Assembly: GCA_041394945.1 (NCBI GenBank)
Contig: JAWKHH010000004.1
Span: forward strand, 992,001-1,056,000
Source: Bryobacteraceae bacterium
GTDB lineage: Bacteria > Acidobacteriota > Terriglobia > Bryobacterales > Bryobacteraceae
DNA: 64,000 bases
Direction: 5' to 3'
Under the pieces are notes generated by a model that saw nothing but the letters and a program-made list of their open reading frames with translations, was not told where the DNA came from and made no database searches. Both the position numbers and the translations under genes were made by a program. Within the stretch, counting starts at the first letter, position 1, and the number at the start of each line of letters is the position of its first letter. Positions 34,541 through 43,327 of the stretch are shown here, in pieces.

Positions 34541-37027
34541 ATGGAACTGTTTACTTGTCTAATACTAGGGAGCGTGCTAGCGTTTCACTTGGGCCGCTGC
34601 ATTCATCCTAGGCACCACATCCCGTTCTCTTTCTCTAACATATTTCGGTACTTTTGTCACCAGAATTTAGGGTTGGCAATCATTTTCCTGCTTAGTACTT
34701 TTGCCCACGCGTACCAGATCCCCCCCTCTGCAATTCCCAACCGAAACCCCCGATCGCAAACCCGAATAGTACCAGTACCCTCTTCCGAAGGCACCGCCCA
34801 GCCCACCACCATCCGCCTTCCCAGGTTCAACGCCCCACCCCCCAACGTGCTCTACGTCCGCGCCCAGGATCAGTTCGCCGAAGGCGCCTGGACCTACCTC
34901 CGCTCTAGCGCCTCCATCGAAACCAGCGATTTCATTCTCCGCGCCGATGAGATTGATTACAACCAGGAGACTGGCTACGCCGAAGGCCGCGGCGACGTCC
35001 GATTCCAGAGCTTCGAACGTGGCGAGGAGATCCAGGCCGAACGTGTCGAATACTTCCTTCGGGAGCAGAAGGGGCGCTTTTACCACTTGCGGGGTAGCTC
35101 ACCCCCTAAAGTGGACTACCGCCCCGGCCTCCTGATGTCCTCCGCGCCGTTCGTTTTTGAGGGTACATGGGCGGAACGCATCGGGGGGAGGTACATCCTC
35201 CACGACGGCTACATCACCAACTGCCGGACTCCCAGGCCCTGGTGGCGCCTGCAGGGCTCCCAGTTCGACATTGTGCCCGGCGAACGCGCCATCGCCTCCA
35301 ACTCCAGGTTCGTCTTGAAGCGCATGCCGCTCTTCTTCACCCCTTGGTTCTACAAGTCCCTCGCCGATGAACCGCGCCGCAGCGGTCTCCTGATGCCCAA
35401 CATCGGCAACAGTTCCCGCCGCGGCCGCATGGTCGGCGTCGGCTACTTCTGGGCCATCAACCGCTGGTCAGACCTCACGTACCGCACGCAGCTGTTTACG
35501 GCCCGTGGCTTCGCCCATCACGTTGACTTTCGCGCTAAACCAAATCAAAACACAGATCTTGATATGATCTTCTACGGCGTCAACGATCGCGGCCTCCTCC
35601 TTGACGACGGCTCCCGCCTCAAGCAGGGTGGATACCTGTTCTCATTCCGCGGCAAATCCGAACTCCCATTCGGCTTTCACGCCAGGAGCGAGATAAACTA
35701 CTTAAGTTCATTTGTTTTCCGTCAAAGTTTCACGGAAAGCTTCAATGAAGCTGTCTTTTCGGAGGTCCGCTCCATCGGTTTCGCCACGAAACAGTGGTCT
35801 ACCTACTCCCTCGACCTCGTTTTCGAACGGAGCGAGAACTACCAGTCCACCGAGCCCGGCGACCGCATCGTCATCCGCCGCCTCCCGATCGTCGAGTTCC
35901 GCGGTCGCGACCGCAAGGTCCGCAAGGATCTCCCGATCTGGGTCTCGCTCGAGTCCTCCGCCGGCTTCCTGCGCCGCAATCAGCCCCTGTTCCAAACGCG
36001 CCAGTTCGTGGACCGCATCGACTTCGCCCCGCGCGTGATGACCGCTTTTCGCTGGAAAGGATTCTCCCTCCTGCCGGCATTCTCGATCCGCGAGACCCAC
36101 TACGGGTCCAGCCAGCTCAACCGGCAAGTGAGCGGTAACGGCGTAACTCGCTCTAGTAGTGAAGTTTCCGCCGACCTGATCATGCCGTCGTTGGCCCGTG
36201 TCTTTGCTAAACCGCCGAAGTTCCTCGGCGAGAAACTGAAACACGTGATTGAACCTCGCGCGAGCTTCCGCAAGGTCTCCGGAATCGGCAACTTCGACGA
36301 GTTCGTCCGTTTCGATGACACCGAACTGCTGAGCAATACCACGGAGATCGACTACTCCCTCACCAACCGCCTCTACACCAAGACCGGTTCCACCGTCCGC
36401 GAAATCGCGAGCTGGCAATTGTGGCAAAAGCGCTACCTCGATCCCGACTTCGGCGGCGCACTCATCGACGGTGGACGCAACGTCCTCCGCACCCAAACCG
36501 AGATGACGGCGTTCAGCTTCATTGACCAGTCGCGGCGCTTCTCGCCCGTCGTCTCCGTGTTCCGGGTCAGCCCCGTGCCGGCCTTCCAGGTCGACTGGCG
36601 CAGCGACTACGACCCCACCCGCAGCCGCATCGTCAACTCGTCCCTAATCGGGAGCTGGCGCCGTGACAAACTCGTCATCTCCGCCGGCCATTCCCACGTC
36701 CGCAGCATACCCTCCCGCTTCGACCCCGACCTCGACCGCTACACCGGCCTCTCGCCGAACGCGAATCAGTTCATCGGACTCATCGGCTGGGGCAGTCAGA
36801 ACCGCCGCGGCTGGAGCGCCGGCTTCCAGTCGGTCTACGATTTCCGGACCTCCCAGTTGCAATTTGCCACCACCCAGGTCTCCTACAACAGCGAGTGCTG
36901 CGGAATCAGCGTGCAGTACCGCCGATTCGGCTTCGGCACCAGGAACGAGAATCAGTTCCGCGTAGCGTTCGCCGTCGCCAACATCGGTTCGTTCGGAACC
37001 CTTCGCCGCCAGGAAAGCATCTTCTAG
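34541..37027 (+). CDS. lptD: LPS-assembly outer-membrane protein LptD
   Basis: Up to 828 residues. The N-terminal OstA-like region (SSASIETSDFILRADEIDYNQETGYAEGRGDVRF) is followed by the beta-barrel domain with RYILHDGYITNCRTPRPWWRL, FFTPWFYKS and RRSGLLMPNIGNSSRRG, all typical of LptD/Imp, which inserts lipopolysaccharide into the outer membrane. The coordinates give the longest frame, from ATG 34541. The first 44 codons use CTA, ATA, AGG and TTA, unlike the rest, and have no ribosome-binding site. The signal-peptide-like segment GLAIIFLLSTFAHAYQ begins at TTG 34673, so the true start may be 34589 or 34673. Proteins of this family are usually 750-800 residues. Confidence 0.9.
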   Translation: MELFTCLILGSVLAFHLGRCIHPRHHIPFSFSNIFRYFCHQNLGLAIIFLLSTFAHAYQIPPSAIPNRNPRSQTRIVPVPSSEGTAQPTTIRLPRFNAPPPNVLYVRAQDQFAEGAWTYLRSSASIETSDFILRADEIDYNQETGYAEGRGDVRFQSFERGEEIQAERVEYFLREQKGRFYHLRGSSPPKVDYRPGLLMSSAPFVFEGTWAERIGGRYILHDGYITNCRTPRPWWRLQGSQFDIVPGERAIASNSRFVLKRMPLFFTPWFYKSLADEPRRSGLLMPNIGNSSRRGRMVGVGYFWAINRWSDLTYRTQLFTARGFAHHVDFRAKPNQNTDLDMIFYGVNDRGLLLDDGSRLKQGGYLFSFRGKSELPFGFHARSEINYLSSFVFRQSFTESFNEAVFSEVRSIGFATKQWSTYSLDLVFERSENYQSTEPGDRIVIRRLPIVEFRGRDRKVRKDLPIWVSLESSAGFLRRNQPLFQTRQFVDRIDFAPRVMTAFRWKGFSLLPAFSIRETHYGSSQLNRQVSGNGVTRSSSEVSADLIMPSLARVFAKPPKFLGEKLKHVIEPRASFRKVSGIGNFDEFVRFDDTELLSNTTEIDYSLTNRLYTKTGSTVREIASWQLWQKRYLDPDFGGALIDGGRNVLRTQTEMTAFSFIDQSRRFSPVVSVFRVSPVPAFQVDWRSDYDPTRSRIVNSSLIGSWRRDKLVISAGHSHVRSIPSRFDPDLDRYTGLSPNANQFIGLIGWGSQNRRGWSAGFQSVYDFRTSQLQFATTQVSYNSECCGISVQYRRFGFGTRNENQFRVAFAVANIGSFGTLRRQESIF

Positions 37028-37056
37028 CCAAACGGTATCCGCTGTATCGTTAAGAA

Positions 37057-37851
37057 GTGGACATCATCGTCTCCGACCTCGACGGTACCCTCCTCGACCA
37101 CGACACGTACTCCTTCGCCGGCGCGCTCGGCGCTCTCTCCGTCATTCGCGATGCCGGCGCCAAACTCGTGCTCTGCTCGAGCAAGACCCGCACCGAGATG
37201 GAGCAGTGGCGCCAGTGGATCGGAAGCCGCGACCCCTTCATTGTGGAAAACGGCGGCGCCGTGATTTGGGACGCCGGCTACTTTCCCGGCGACGCCACCC
37301 GGCTCGAACTCGGCGCCCCGTACGCCGACCTCCGCCGCGCTCTCGCCGACTCCGCAAAGGCAGCCAGGGCCGTCGTCCGCGGCTTCGGCGACATGACCGT
37401 CCAGGAGGTCGCCGAACGATGCGGCATCCCCGAGTACGAAGCCGAACTCGCGAAACAGCGTGAATACGACGAGCCCTTCGTCGTCGAAAAAGGCAGCGAA
37501 ACAAAGCTCGAAGCGCAGATCATCCAGCGCGGGCTTCGATGCCTCCGCGGCGGCCGTTTCTTCCACATCCTCGGTGGCAACGATAAGGGCGCGGCGGTGA
37601 AGAAGCTGCTTGCCATGTACGCCGAGTCCGGGGACCCCGTCCACAGTCTCGGCCTCGGCGACGCCCCCAACGACGCATCCATGCTCAAGGCCGCCACCAA
37701 TGCCGTGGTGATGCCGTCGCCGCAAGCGGCTGCGCTCCGCAAGCTCGTGCCTCGCGCCACAATGGCCGACGCGCCTGGAGCCGTCGGCTGGAATCGCGCG
37801 GTCATCGAGTGGCTCGGCCGAAACGGCGACTTCTGGGAACGTCAGAGGTGA
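37057..37851 (+). CDS. HAD-IIB phosphatase, mannosyl/glucosyl-3-phosphoglycerate phosphatase-like
   Basis: A 264-residue HAD-superfamily phosphatase. Motif I IIVSDLDGTLLDHDTYSF carries the catalytic DxD, motif II is LVLCSSKTRTEME, the ENGGAVIWD block follows, and motif IV is LGLGDAPNDASML. The ENGG and GDxxND pattern with a C2B cap is that of MpgP/YedP proteins, which dephosphorylate mannosyl- or glucosyl-3-phosphoglycerate to the compatible solute. The start is GTG 37057. Two glycosyltransferases of the matching biosynthetic kind lie convergently at 38547-41133. True substrate specificity is an inference from this neighbourhood. The gene overlaps the next gene's 3' end by 10 bases. Confidence 0.87.
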   Translation: MDIIVSDLDGTLLDHDTYSFAGALGALSVIRDAGAKLVLCSSKTRTEMEQWRQWIGSRDPFIVENGGAVIWDAGYFPGDATRLELGAPYADLRRALADSAKAARAVVRGFGDMTVQEVAERCGIPEYEAELAKQREYDEPFVVEKGSETKLEAQIIQRGLRCLRGGRFFHILGGNDKGAAVKKLLAMYAESGDPVHSLGLGDAPNDASMLKAATNAVVMPSPQAAALRKLVPRATMADAPGAVGWNRAVIEWLGRNGDFWERQR

Positions 37852-38543
37852 TGCCAGACGCCCTCGTGCTCGCTGGAGCGCTCCGGCTCGCGCGGCGCTA
37901 GTAGCCTGCCGGCGGCTTCCCGCCCTCCCAGTCCGAACGCCAGGCTTGCCGCCAGCGCCGCTCCGCCTACGCCGATGATGAACGCCGCCAGGAACACGTC
38001 CCGGGCGAAGTCGAGCGTGTCCGCCGCCACTACGATTGCCGCGAAGGATATCGCCACCCGTACCGAGGCGCCCCAACGCCGCGGATAGGGCAGCCCTTCG
38101 TTCAGTGCCCATACCAGCGTGTGGCGTCCCAGAAATCGGCCCAGCCAGAACCCCGCCGTCAGCAGCAGTCCCGCGATCACCAGCTTTGGCAGCAGGAATA
38201 CCGCCGTGCTCACGATCTCCGACGTAAGGCTAGTGCCGAATACGTCCACCGCGCTCAGCGCCCCCGCGAACAGGATCAGCCAGTACGCTGACCCGGCCAG
38301 CAGTTCTCCCGGCGGCCGTTCGCCGTAGCGGCCCATCATCGCCTGAAGACCTGTGTCCGTGAGGAATCGCCCCAACGCAGCGGCCTTGAAAATCTTCCGG
38401 ATCGCCCATCGCACCACGCAAGCCGCCAGCCAGGCCCCGAACAGGACCACCGCCGCCGCAAGGAATGATGGAAGCAGCACCGTCGCCTGCTCATAGATCC
38501 GGTCCGTCGTGTTTTGTAGTATCTGTTCGATGGCGCGAAACAT
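37842..38543 (-). CDS. Small membrane protein with MscS-like pore helix (TM_helix family)
   Basis: A 233-residue protein with about five membrane helices (roughly residues 22-48, 82-105, 110-137, 160-178 and 182-208). The last helix, IIGVGGAALAASLAFGLGG, is Gly/Ala-patterned like the pore-lining TM3 of MscS channels. It belongs to the conserved TM-helix (PF05552-like) group. Unlike MscS it ends soon after this helix, without the cytoplasmic beta/alpha-beta domains. GAGG seven bases before the ATG supports the start. It follows the GT2-like gene by three bases, so it is co-transcribed with two glycosylglycerate-type enzymes. A role as a mechanosensitive or solute valve is inference. Confidence 0.8.
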   Translation of the reverse strand: MFRAIEQILQNTTDRIYEQATVLLPSFLAAAVVLFGAWLAACVVRWAIRKIFKAAALGRFLTDTGLQAMMGRYGERPPGELLAGSAYWLILFAGALSAVDVFGTSLTSEIVSTAVFLLPKLVIAGLLLTAGFWLGRFLGRHTLVWALNEGLPYPRRWGASVRVAISFAAIVVAADTLDFARDVFLAAFIIGVGGAALAASLAFGLGGREAAGRLLAPREPERSSEHEGVWHHL

Positions 38544-38546
38544 GGT

Positions 38547-39911
38547 TCACCTCGCTCGTAGGGTTGCGGTTTCAGGCGTTTTCGCCGCCGGCGGAACCGG
38601 TTCTGCCGGCCCGCCGCCCGGCGCCCAGAGCGCCGATAGGTACGGCTTCTCTTGCTCGAACGCCTTGCACAGTTCTTCCATTCGCCGCTCGAACTGCGCC
38701 GCGTTCATGTCGCGCGCCTCGATCACGAATGACGCCACTCGCCCGAAATACAGCGGCGTGAACGAGCGCATCAGCAGCCCCCGGCCCAACCGCGAATGAT
38801 GAAACGCGGCGGCGAACTCGTATACGATGTGGGTCCACAACTCGTCGTCGAGATGAAACGAACCGGCCGCGCCCGCCTCGCCCGCCGCCCGCGCCAGTCG
38901 CCCTGTCTCCCCCAGCGTCCGCGGCTGTAGGATATGGTTCCACACGTCCGGAGCCAGTTCGTCGTAGCCGGATCGGAAGTTCGTGAGCAGCCGCTCGATG
39001 TTCACCGCGATCGGCTCCAGCCCCACGTCGAATCGAAAACCGAAAACGTCCACCGCCTGGCTGCCGCGCCGCGTCATCCACACCGGCTCGTACTGCTCCA
39101 TCAGCGTGAACAGGCTCCCCAGCACCTGCTGGAACATCGCGCTCAGGTCCGAGCCCGGATCCTTGGCGTCGTGCAGCTTCGCACCGAGAAAGCTCTGGCA
39201 CACGCGGAACCCCTCGGCTACCGCGATCGTCGTCATCCAGATATCGATCCCGAAGCGCGCCACGTCGGACTCCCAGTCGCCCCGCTCCAGATACCGCTTC
39301 ACCAGCGCCGGACCGGCCCCGAAGTCCCCGCCGATCGGCTGCCGGATCCGCTGCCCGTAGAGCGCCCGCGTCAGCGGATAGATGATGCTGTTGGTGATCG
39401 TCCCGTCGAACTTGTGTCGATGATAATACGGCGCCACGAAGTCGAACCCGCCGAGCAGCACCGGGCGCGCCAGCAGATCGATCCATTCCGGCGTAATCGA
39501 ACGAAGGTCGGAATCCACCACCACGCACGCCTTGGCGCCTAGGTCCGCCGCCATTTGGAAGATCATCCGGAACGCGCTGCCCTTGCCGGGGATGCCGTGG
39601 TAGGGGAACGAGAGACGGTGCACCGCCTTCAGCGGCGTCGAAAGCAGCAGCAGATGCTGGTCTTCGATCTTCGAATCGAGCGCCGCCTCCCGGGTTCCAT
39701 CCTTGGAGCCCCCGTCGGAGTTGACGATAACGCCGTTGAACTGCGGGAAGTATTTCAGCAGCCCGGCGTGCGCCGCCCGCACCACGTGGCCGATCGAGCC
39801 CGCGTTGTTGTAGCTCGGAATCCCCACCACGATATCGGCGTGGCCGATCCGGGCCACCGCCGCGGCGGCTTCGGCGGGCATGGTGGATCGAGTGTCTGTC
39901 CCGTCACGCAA
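38547..39911 (-). CDS. GT2-like glycosyltransferase, candidate glycosyl-phosphoglycerate (mannosyl) transferase
   Basis: A 454-residue GT-A enzyme. DIVVGIPSYNNAGSIGHVV starts the domain, NSDGGSKDGT and VVVDSDLRSITPEWI supply the nucleotide-sugar and metal sites (DSD), and GIPGKGSAFRMIFQMA is a conserved loop resembling the GKG loop of GpgS-type enzymes. The C-terminal half is alpha-helical. The start TTG 39911 overlaps the upstream stop by eight bases and has GGAGG six bases before it. It is coupled to the GpgS-like gene and lies near an MpgP-like phosphatase, so it could be a second sugar transferase of a mannosylglucosylglycerate-type pathway. That exact role is not proven. Confidence 0.8.
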   Translation of the reverse strand: MRDGTDTRSTMPAEAAAAVARIGHADIVVGIPSYNNAGSIGHVVRAAHAGLLKYFPQFNGVIVNSDGGSKDGTREAALDSKIEDQHLLLLSTPLKAVHRLSFPYHGIPGKGSAFRMIFQMAADLGAKACVVVDSDLRSITPEWIDLLARPVLLGGFDFVAPYYHRHKFDGTITNSIIYPLTRALYGQRIRQPIGGDFGAGPALVKRYLERGDWESDVARFGIDIWMTTIAVAEGFRVCQSFLGAKLHDAKDPGSDLSAMFQQVLGSLFTLMEQYEPVWMTRRGSQAVDVFGFRFDVGLEPIAVNIERLLTNFRSGYDELAPDVWNHILQPRTLGETGRLARAAGEAGAAGSFHLDDELWTHIVYEFAAAFHHSRLGRGLLMRSFTPLYFGRVASFVIEARDMNAAQFERRMEELCKAFEQEKPYLSALWAPGGGPAEPVPPAAKTPETATLRAR

Positions 39912-41133
39912 CGGCCGCCTCCGCGTGCGCGTTGTCCTCCGCTACCGCGTCGAGCAGCCGGTCGAAAAAGCCCGGTATTGCTGCGATCACGCGGTTCCAA
40001 TTCGGGATGAGCGGAAGGCCCAGCGGATCCCCCAGGTAATCCTCCGCCGCCACGCTCAAGCTGCGCGCGAACGTATCCACGGCCAACTCCTCCGTGTGAC
40101 GGTCGAATGCGAAACCGTTGATCATCGCGTCGGCATAGTAACGGTTGATCGTGTCCTCCGCCAGCCGCACGTAGCGCACCTGCAGCGCCTTGAACGTTTC
40201 GCTCGAAAGCACCATCCCCTCGCGCGCCACCGTGCGGAACATGCTCTTTGCGATGTCGCACGCCATCCGGTTCAGCCCCCGCTGTGCATCCTCGGGCGAA
40301 AGGTCCTGGTGCTTGTGCTCGTAGTTGTCGGTGAGATCCACCTGGCACACCCGCGCCGGAGCGGTGTTGCGGAACACCTCCGCCAGCACGCCCACTTCAA
40401 GCCCCCAGTCCCCGGGGATTCGATTCACACGGGCCAGGTTCGCTCGCATTGCGAATTCGCCCGCCAGCGCATACCGGAAACTATCGATAAACCGTAGAAA
40501 CGGCAGCCCGGGCGCCAACGAGTCCAGCGCGCGAATCAACGGCGTGAGAAACAGCCGCGTCACGCGACCGTGCATTCGGCCCGTTACCCGCGCGTAGTAT
40601 CCCTTGCAGAACTCGAAACTCAGGTTCGGGTTCGCAACCGGATAGCAAAGGCGCGCCAGCAATTCGCGGTCGTAATTCAGGATGTCGCAGTCGTGCAGCG
40701 CGATCACCTCGCATTCATTGCGCGCCAGCAGATACCCGTAGGCCAGCCAGCAGGATCGCCCTTTGCCGTCGCCTCCGGGGTCGAGACCGCTTTTCTTCAG
40801 CAAATCGAACAGCCTCTGGATTCGCGGGCTGTCGATCCACAGAAACGTAACCGGTTGCCGGAACCGCCGGAACAATCGCCGCGCTTCGCGAAACTGTTCG
40901 GCGTCGGCGCGCCCGAGCGCCACCACAACCTCGCGTGTGTAGTTGACCTCTTCCAGTTGGCCCACGATTCCGGCCATCGCTGGAGTTTCGAATTCACTGT
41001 AGAGCGCCGGCAGAACGAGGCCGATGGGAAGCACTTCCGAAAACCGGGCGAGTTCGCCCTCAAGCTTGTCGAGGCGCCCCGAAGACAAGCCGTGCAGGGT
41101 TGTCACCACGCCCGTTTGGTAAAAATCCGCCAT
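39904..41133 (-). CDS. Glucosyl-3-phosphoglycerate synthase-like (GT81-type)
   Basis: A 409-residue GT-A glycosyltransferase. GKGRSCWLAYGYLLA, VIALHDCDILNYDREL (the DCD metal site), GDWGLEVGVLAEVFRN and CQVDLTDNYEHKHQD match the arrangement in GpgS/MpgS-type enzymes that transfer glucose or mannose to 3-phosphoglycerate. ATG 41133 has AAAGGAG seven bases upstream, and a sigma70-like promoter lies 57-85 bases upstream. It is the first gene of the minus-strand operon 41133-37842. Product prediction: a glycosyl-3-phosphoglycerate, later dephosphorylated by the 37057 phosphatase. The sugar (glucose or mannose) cannot be told by eye. Confidence 0.82.
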   Translation of the reverse strand: MADFYQTGVVTTLHGLSSGRLDKLEGELARFSEVLPIGLVLPALYSEFETPAMAGIVGQLEEVNYTREVVVALGRADAEQFREARRLFRRFRQPVTFLWIDSPRIQRLFDLLKKSGLDPGGDGKGRSCWLAYGYLLARNECEVIALHDCDILNYDRELLARLCYPVANPNLSFEFCKGYYARVTGRMHGRVTRLFLTPLIRALDSLAPGLPFLRFIDSFRYALAGEFAMRANLARVNRIPGDWGLEVGVLAEVFRNTAPARVCQVDLTDNYEHKHQDLSPEDAQRGLNRMACDIAKSMFRTVAREGMVLSSETFKALQVRYVRLAEDTINRYYADAMINGFAFDRHTEELAVDTFARSLSVAAEDYLGDPLGLPLIPNWNRVIAAIPGFFDRLLDAVAEDNAHAEAAVA

Positions 41134-41189
41134 GACGGACTCCTTTCCCGAACGAAAGCGTAAGGAGAAGATCGCCTTGATCCACCCCC

Positions 41190-41218
41190 ATTATGGACTC
41201 CCATCCATACTGCGGCAA
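41190..41218 (-). promoter_or_regulatory. Sigma70-like promoter of the glycosyl-phosphoglycerate operon
   Basis: On the minus strand TTGCCG (41218-41213) and CATAAT (41195-41190) are separated by 17 bases. They match the -35 and -10 consensus at 4/6 and 5/6 positions. The predicted start of transcription near 41183 leaves a leader of about 50 bases before ATG 41133. This is a pattern match only. Confidence 0.45.
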
Positions 41219-41256
41219 GGAAAAAGCGAACACGCCACGGGCTCCGTCCCGCAGGC

Positions 41257-41262
41257 TATACT
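41257..41262 (+). promoter_or_regulatory. Possible -10 element for the PRC-barrel gene
   Basis: TATACT lies 29 bases before ATG 41291, a plausible -10 distance. I see no convincing -35 at 16-18 bases upstream, so this call is weak. Confidence 0.25.
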
Positions 41263-41290
41263 AAACACCGCGAGGCGCGAAGCCACCTAC

Positions 41291-42010
41291 ATGATCCGGA
41301 GCCTATGTTCTCTGTTGGGATACTCGATCCAGGCCAGCGATGGCGAAATCGGGAGCGTGCACAACTTTTTTTTCGACGATGACCACTGGACCGTGCGCTA
41401 TCTCGTCGCCGAAGCCGGCGGCTGGCTCCATAGCCGCAAGGTGCTTCTCTCGCCGGCCTGCCTCGGCCACCCCGATTGGGAGAAGCGCGTTTTCCCCGTC
41501 ACCCTCACGCGAGACCAGGTCTGCAGCCAGCCCGATATCGACGTTCATCAGCCCGTCAGCCGCCAGCAGGAAATTGAGATGTCGTCCTACTACGGCTGGC
41601 CCGTCTACTGGTCGATCGAACCGATGGTTGCCGTTCCAGTCGCCGTTCCAGCCACCAGGGAAGAGGCGCGGCACGGCGATCCGCATCTGCGTAGCGCGCG
41701 CGAAGTGGTCACCTACCGCGTCCGCGGCAAAGACGGACCTGTCGGTCACATGGCGGACCTCATCGTCCACGAGGAATCCTGGCGCATCCAGGAACTCGTC
41801 GTCGACATGGGCTCCTGGCGAACCGGCCACCGCGTCCTGATGCCGCCCGAAAAGATCGCGGAGATTTCCTGGGCCCACCGCGAACTCGTAACCACGCTCC
41901 GCCACGACGAAGCAGCCGCCCTTCCCGAGTTCGACCCCGCCAAGCCCGTCAACCGCTGGGTCGAGGAACACACCTACGACTACTACGGCCGCCCCGCCGG
42001 TCCGAAGTAA
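41291..42010 (+). CDS. PRC-barrel domain protein, two domains
   Basis: A 239-residue soluble protein with two PRC-barrel-like repeats. The first starts at YSIQASDGEIGSVHNFFFDDDHWTVRYLV, and the second at YRVRGKDGPVGHMADLIVHEESWRIQELVVD. Both show the G-x-I/V-G-x(3)-D/F pattern with the characteristic W-I/V-R-Y/E-L-V strand. PRC-barrels occur in RimM, photosynthetic reaction-centre H subunits and stress proteins, often as adaptor domains. An open frame runs upstream to 41132, but the family match starts at ATG 41291, which also leaves room for a promoter opposite the GpgS-like gene. The function is unknown; the setting next to solute and ion genes suggests stress physiology. Confidence 0.82.
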   Translation: MIRSLCSLLGYSIQASDGEIGSVHNFFFDDDHWTVRYLVAEAGGWLHSRKVLLSPACLGHPDWEKRVFPVTLTRDQVCSQPDIDVHQPVSRQQEIEMSSYYGWPVYWSIEPMVAVPVAVPATREEARHGDPHLRSAREVVTYRVRGKDGPVGHMADLIVHEESWRIQELVVDMGSWRTGHRVLMPPEKIAEISWAHRELVTTLRHDEAAALPEFDPAKPVNRWVEEHTYDYYGRPAGPK

Positions 42011-42019
42011 ACTCCCCGT

Positions 42020-43306
42020 TCAGTGCGGAGTCGAAAACCCGCTCGCCTCCGGCTGCGGTTCGCCGGCCGGCGGCTCCACCCGCTCCCGGCCCTCGAAAAA
42101 CCAATAGTAAAAATTCCGCACCGGGCTTCGCTGCATCAGCGGCAGTAACACCGCCGTCAGCAGAATGCTGATGAACACCACCATATAGGTGAACTCGCGC
42201 ACCAGCGTCGCGCCCGGCAGGTTCTGCTCCACCGGCATGCTCGCCAGCACGGCCGACACCAACCCCTTCGGCACCATTACCGTGGTCATCGAAAGGTCCA
42301 GCCAGCTCGCGTTCTCCTGGTAGATCGTGAAACGCACCAGCAGCAGCCGCGCCAGGTAGATCGATAACGTGAACGCCAGCGCGTACAGCGCCAGTTGCCA
42401 GTCCTCGAACCGGATCGAGACGCCGAGATACACGAAGAAGAACGTCTTCAGCAGAAACAGAATCTCATTGAAGAAGGAAACGTCGGTCTGGTCGATTCGG
42501 CCGAGCTTCCGTTGCTGGAAGATCTCGAATCGCGTCAGCGGCAGCAAGTCGTAGTTGATCAGCGTCGCCCCGAATGCAAGCGCCGAAATGCCGCCGCTGA
42601 AGCCGAGCACGTCGGAAATCCCGTACAGGATCATCACGTAGGCAAGCGTCGTGAACGCCGTGTTCGGAAACTGCCGGACCTCGTTCAGCACCAGCAGCCA
42701 CGCCAGCCCTCCCAGCACCCCGATCAATCCCGCGCTCAGCAGCGACGCGAACACCGAACCCACGATCCGCCCGGCATGCACTTCGCCCGATACCGCGCCC
42801 TGGATCAGGCCGATCAGCAGCACGATCATCAAAACGTCGCCCAGCGCGGATTCCATCACCAGCACCGTCGAGATCGGCTCCACGATCTTCAGGCTCTTCA
42901 CCAGCGCGATCACAACCGCCGCCGACGTTCCCGCCAGGATGCAGCCCGTCATCAGGCCCACCATGCTCGACGTCCCCAACACGTACCGCGCCACGATATA
43001 GCCCGCCGCCGCTGTCACGAAAAACGTCGACAGCGTCAGTTTCACCGTCGGCCGCAGCGCCTTCATGAACACCACCGGCTTCAGCGAAATCCCACTCTCG
43101 AACAGGATGATCACCAGCGCCATCGTGCTCATCACGCCGCCCACACGGCCCAGGTCCTCCGGCTTGATGATGTGCGTCAGCGGACCGAGTGTGATCCCGA
43201 GCAGCGTCAGCAGCAGCACGTCGGGGATGTGGGTTCGCTGAAATAATGCCGTGAAGAAATGGGCCAGAAAAATCAGCAGGCCGATTCCGAGGACGCCCTC
43301 TGCCAA
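42020..43306 (-). CDS. Cation/proton antiporter (CPA family, NhaP/KefB-like)
   Basis: A 428-residue membrane protein with about 12 helices. IPDVLLLTLLGITLGPLTHIIKPEDLGR is the first conserved unit of the CPA1/CPA2 exchanger fold. LVIILFESGISLKP and TGCILAGTSAAVVIALVKSL carry the motifs around the ion-binding site, and VMESALGDVLMIVLLIGL has the E/D pair of the unwound helix region. It should exchange Na+ or K+ for protons at the inner membrane. No Trk-like cytoplasmic TrkA-N domain is present. The true start is TTG 43306, with AGGAGA five bases before it. A longer frame to 43594 lacks family features and overlaps a divergent gene. The 3' end is 9 bases from the PRC gene's stop. Confidence 0.9.
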   Translation of the reverse strand: MAEGVLGIGLLIFLAHFFTALFQRTHIPDVLLLTLLGITLGPLTHIIKPEDLGRVGGVMSTMALVIILFESGISLKPVVFMKALRPTVKLTLSTFFVTAAAGYIVARYVLGTSSMVGLMTGCILAGTSAAVVIALVKSLKIVEPISTVLVMESALGDVLMIVLLIGLIQGAVSGEVHAGRIVGSVFASLLSAGLIGVLGGLAWLLVLNEVRQFPNTAFTTLAYVMILYGISDVLGFSGGISALAFGATLINYDLLPLTRFEIFQQRKLGRIDQTDVSFFNEILFLLKTFFFVYLGVSIRFEDWQLALYALAFTLSIYLARLLLVRFTIYQENASWLDLSMTTVMVPKGLVSAVLASMPVEQNLPGATLVREFTYMVVFISILLTAVLLPLMQRSPVRNFYYWFFEGRERVEPPAGEPQPEASGFSTPH

Positions 43307-43327
43307 ATGTTTCTCCTTTGGGCTGCT

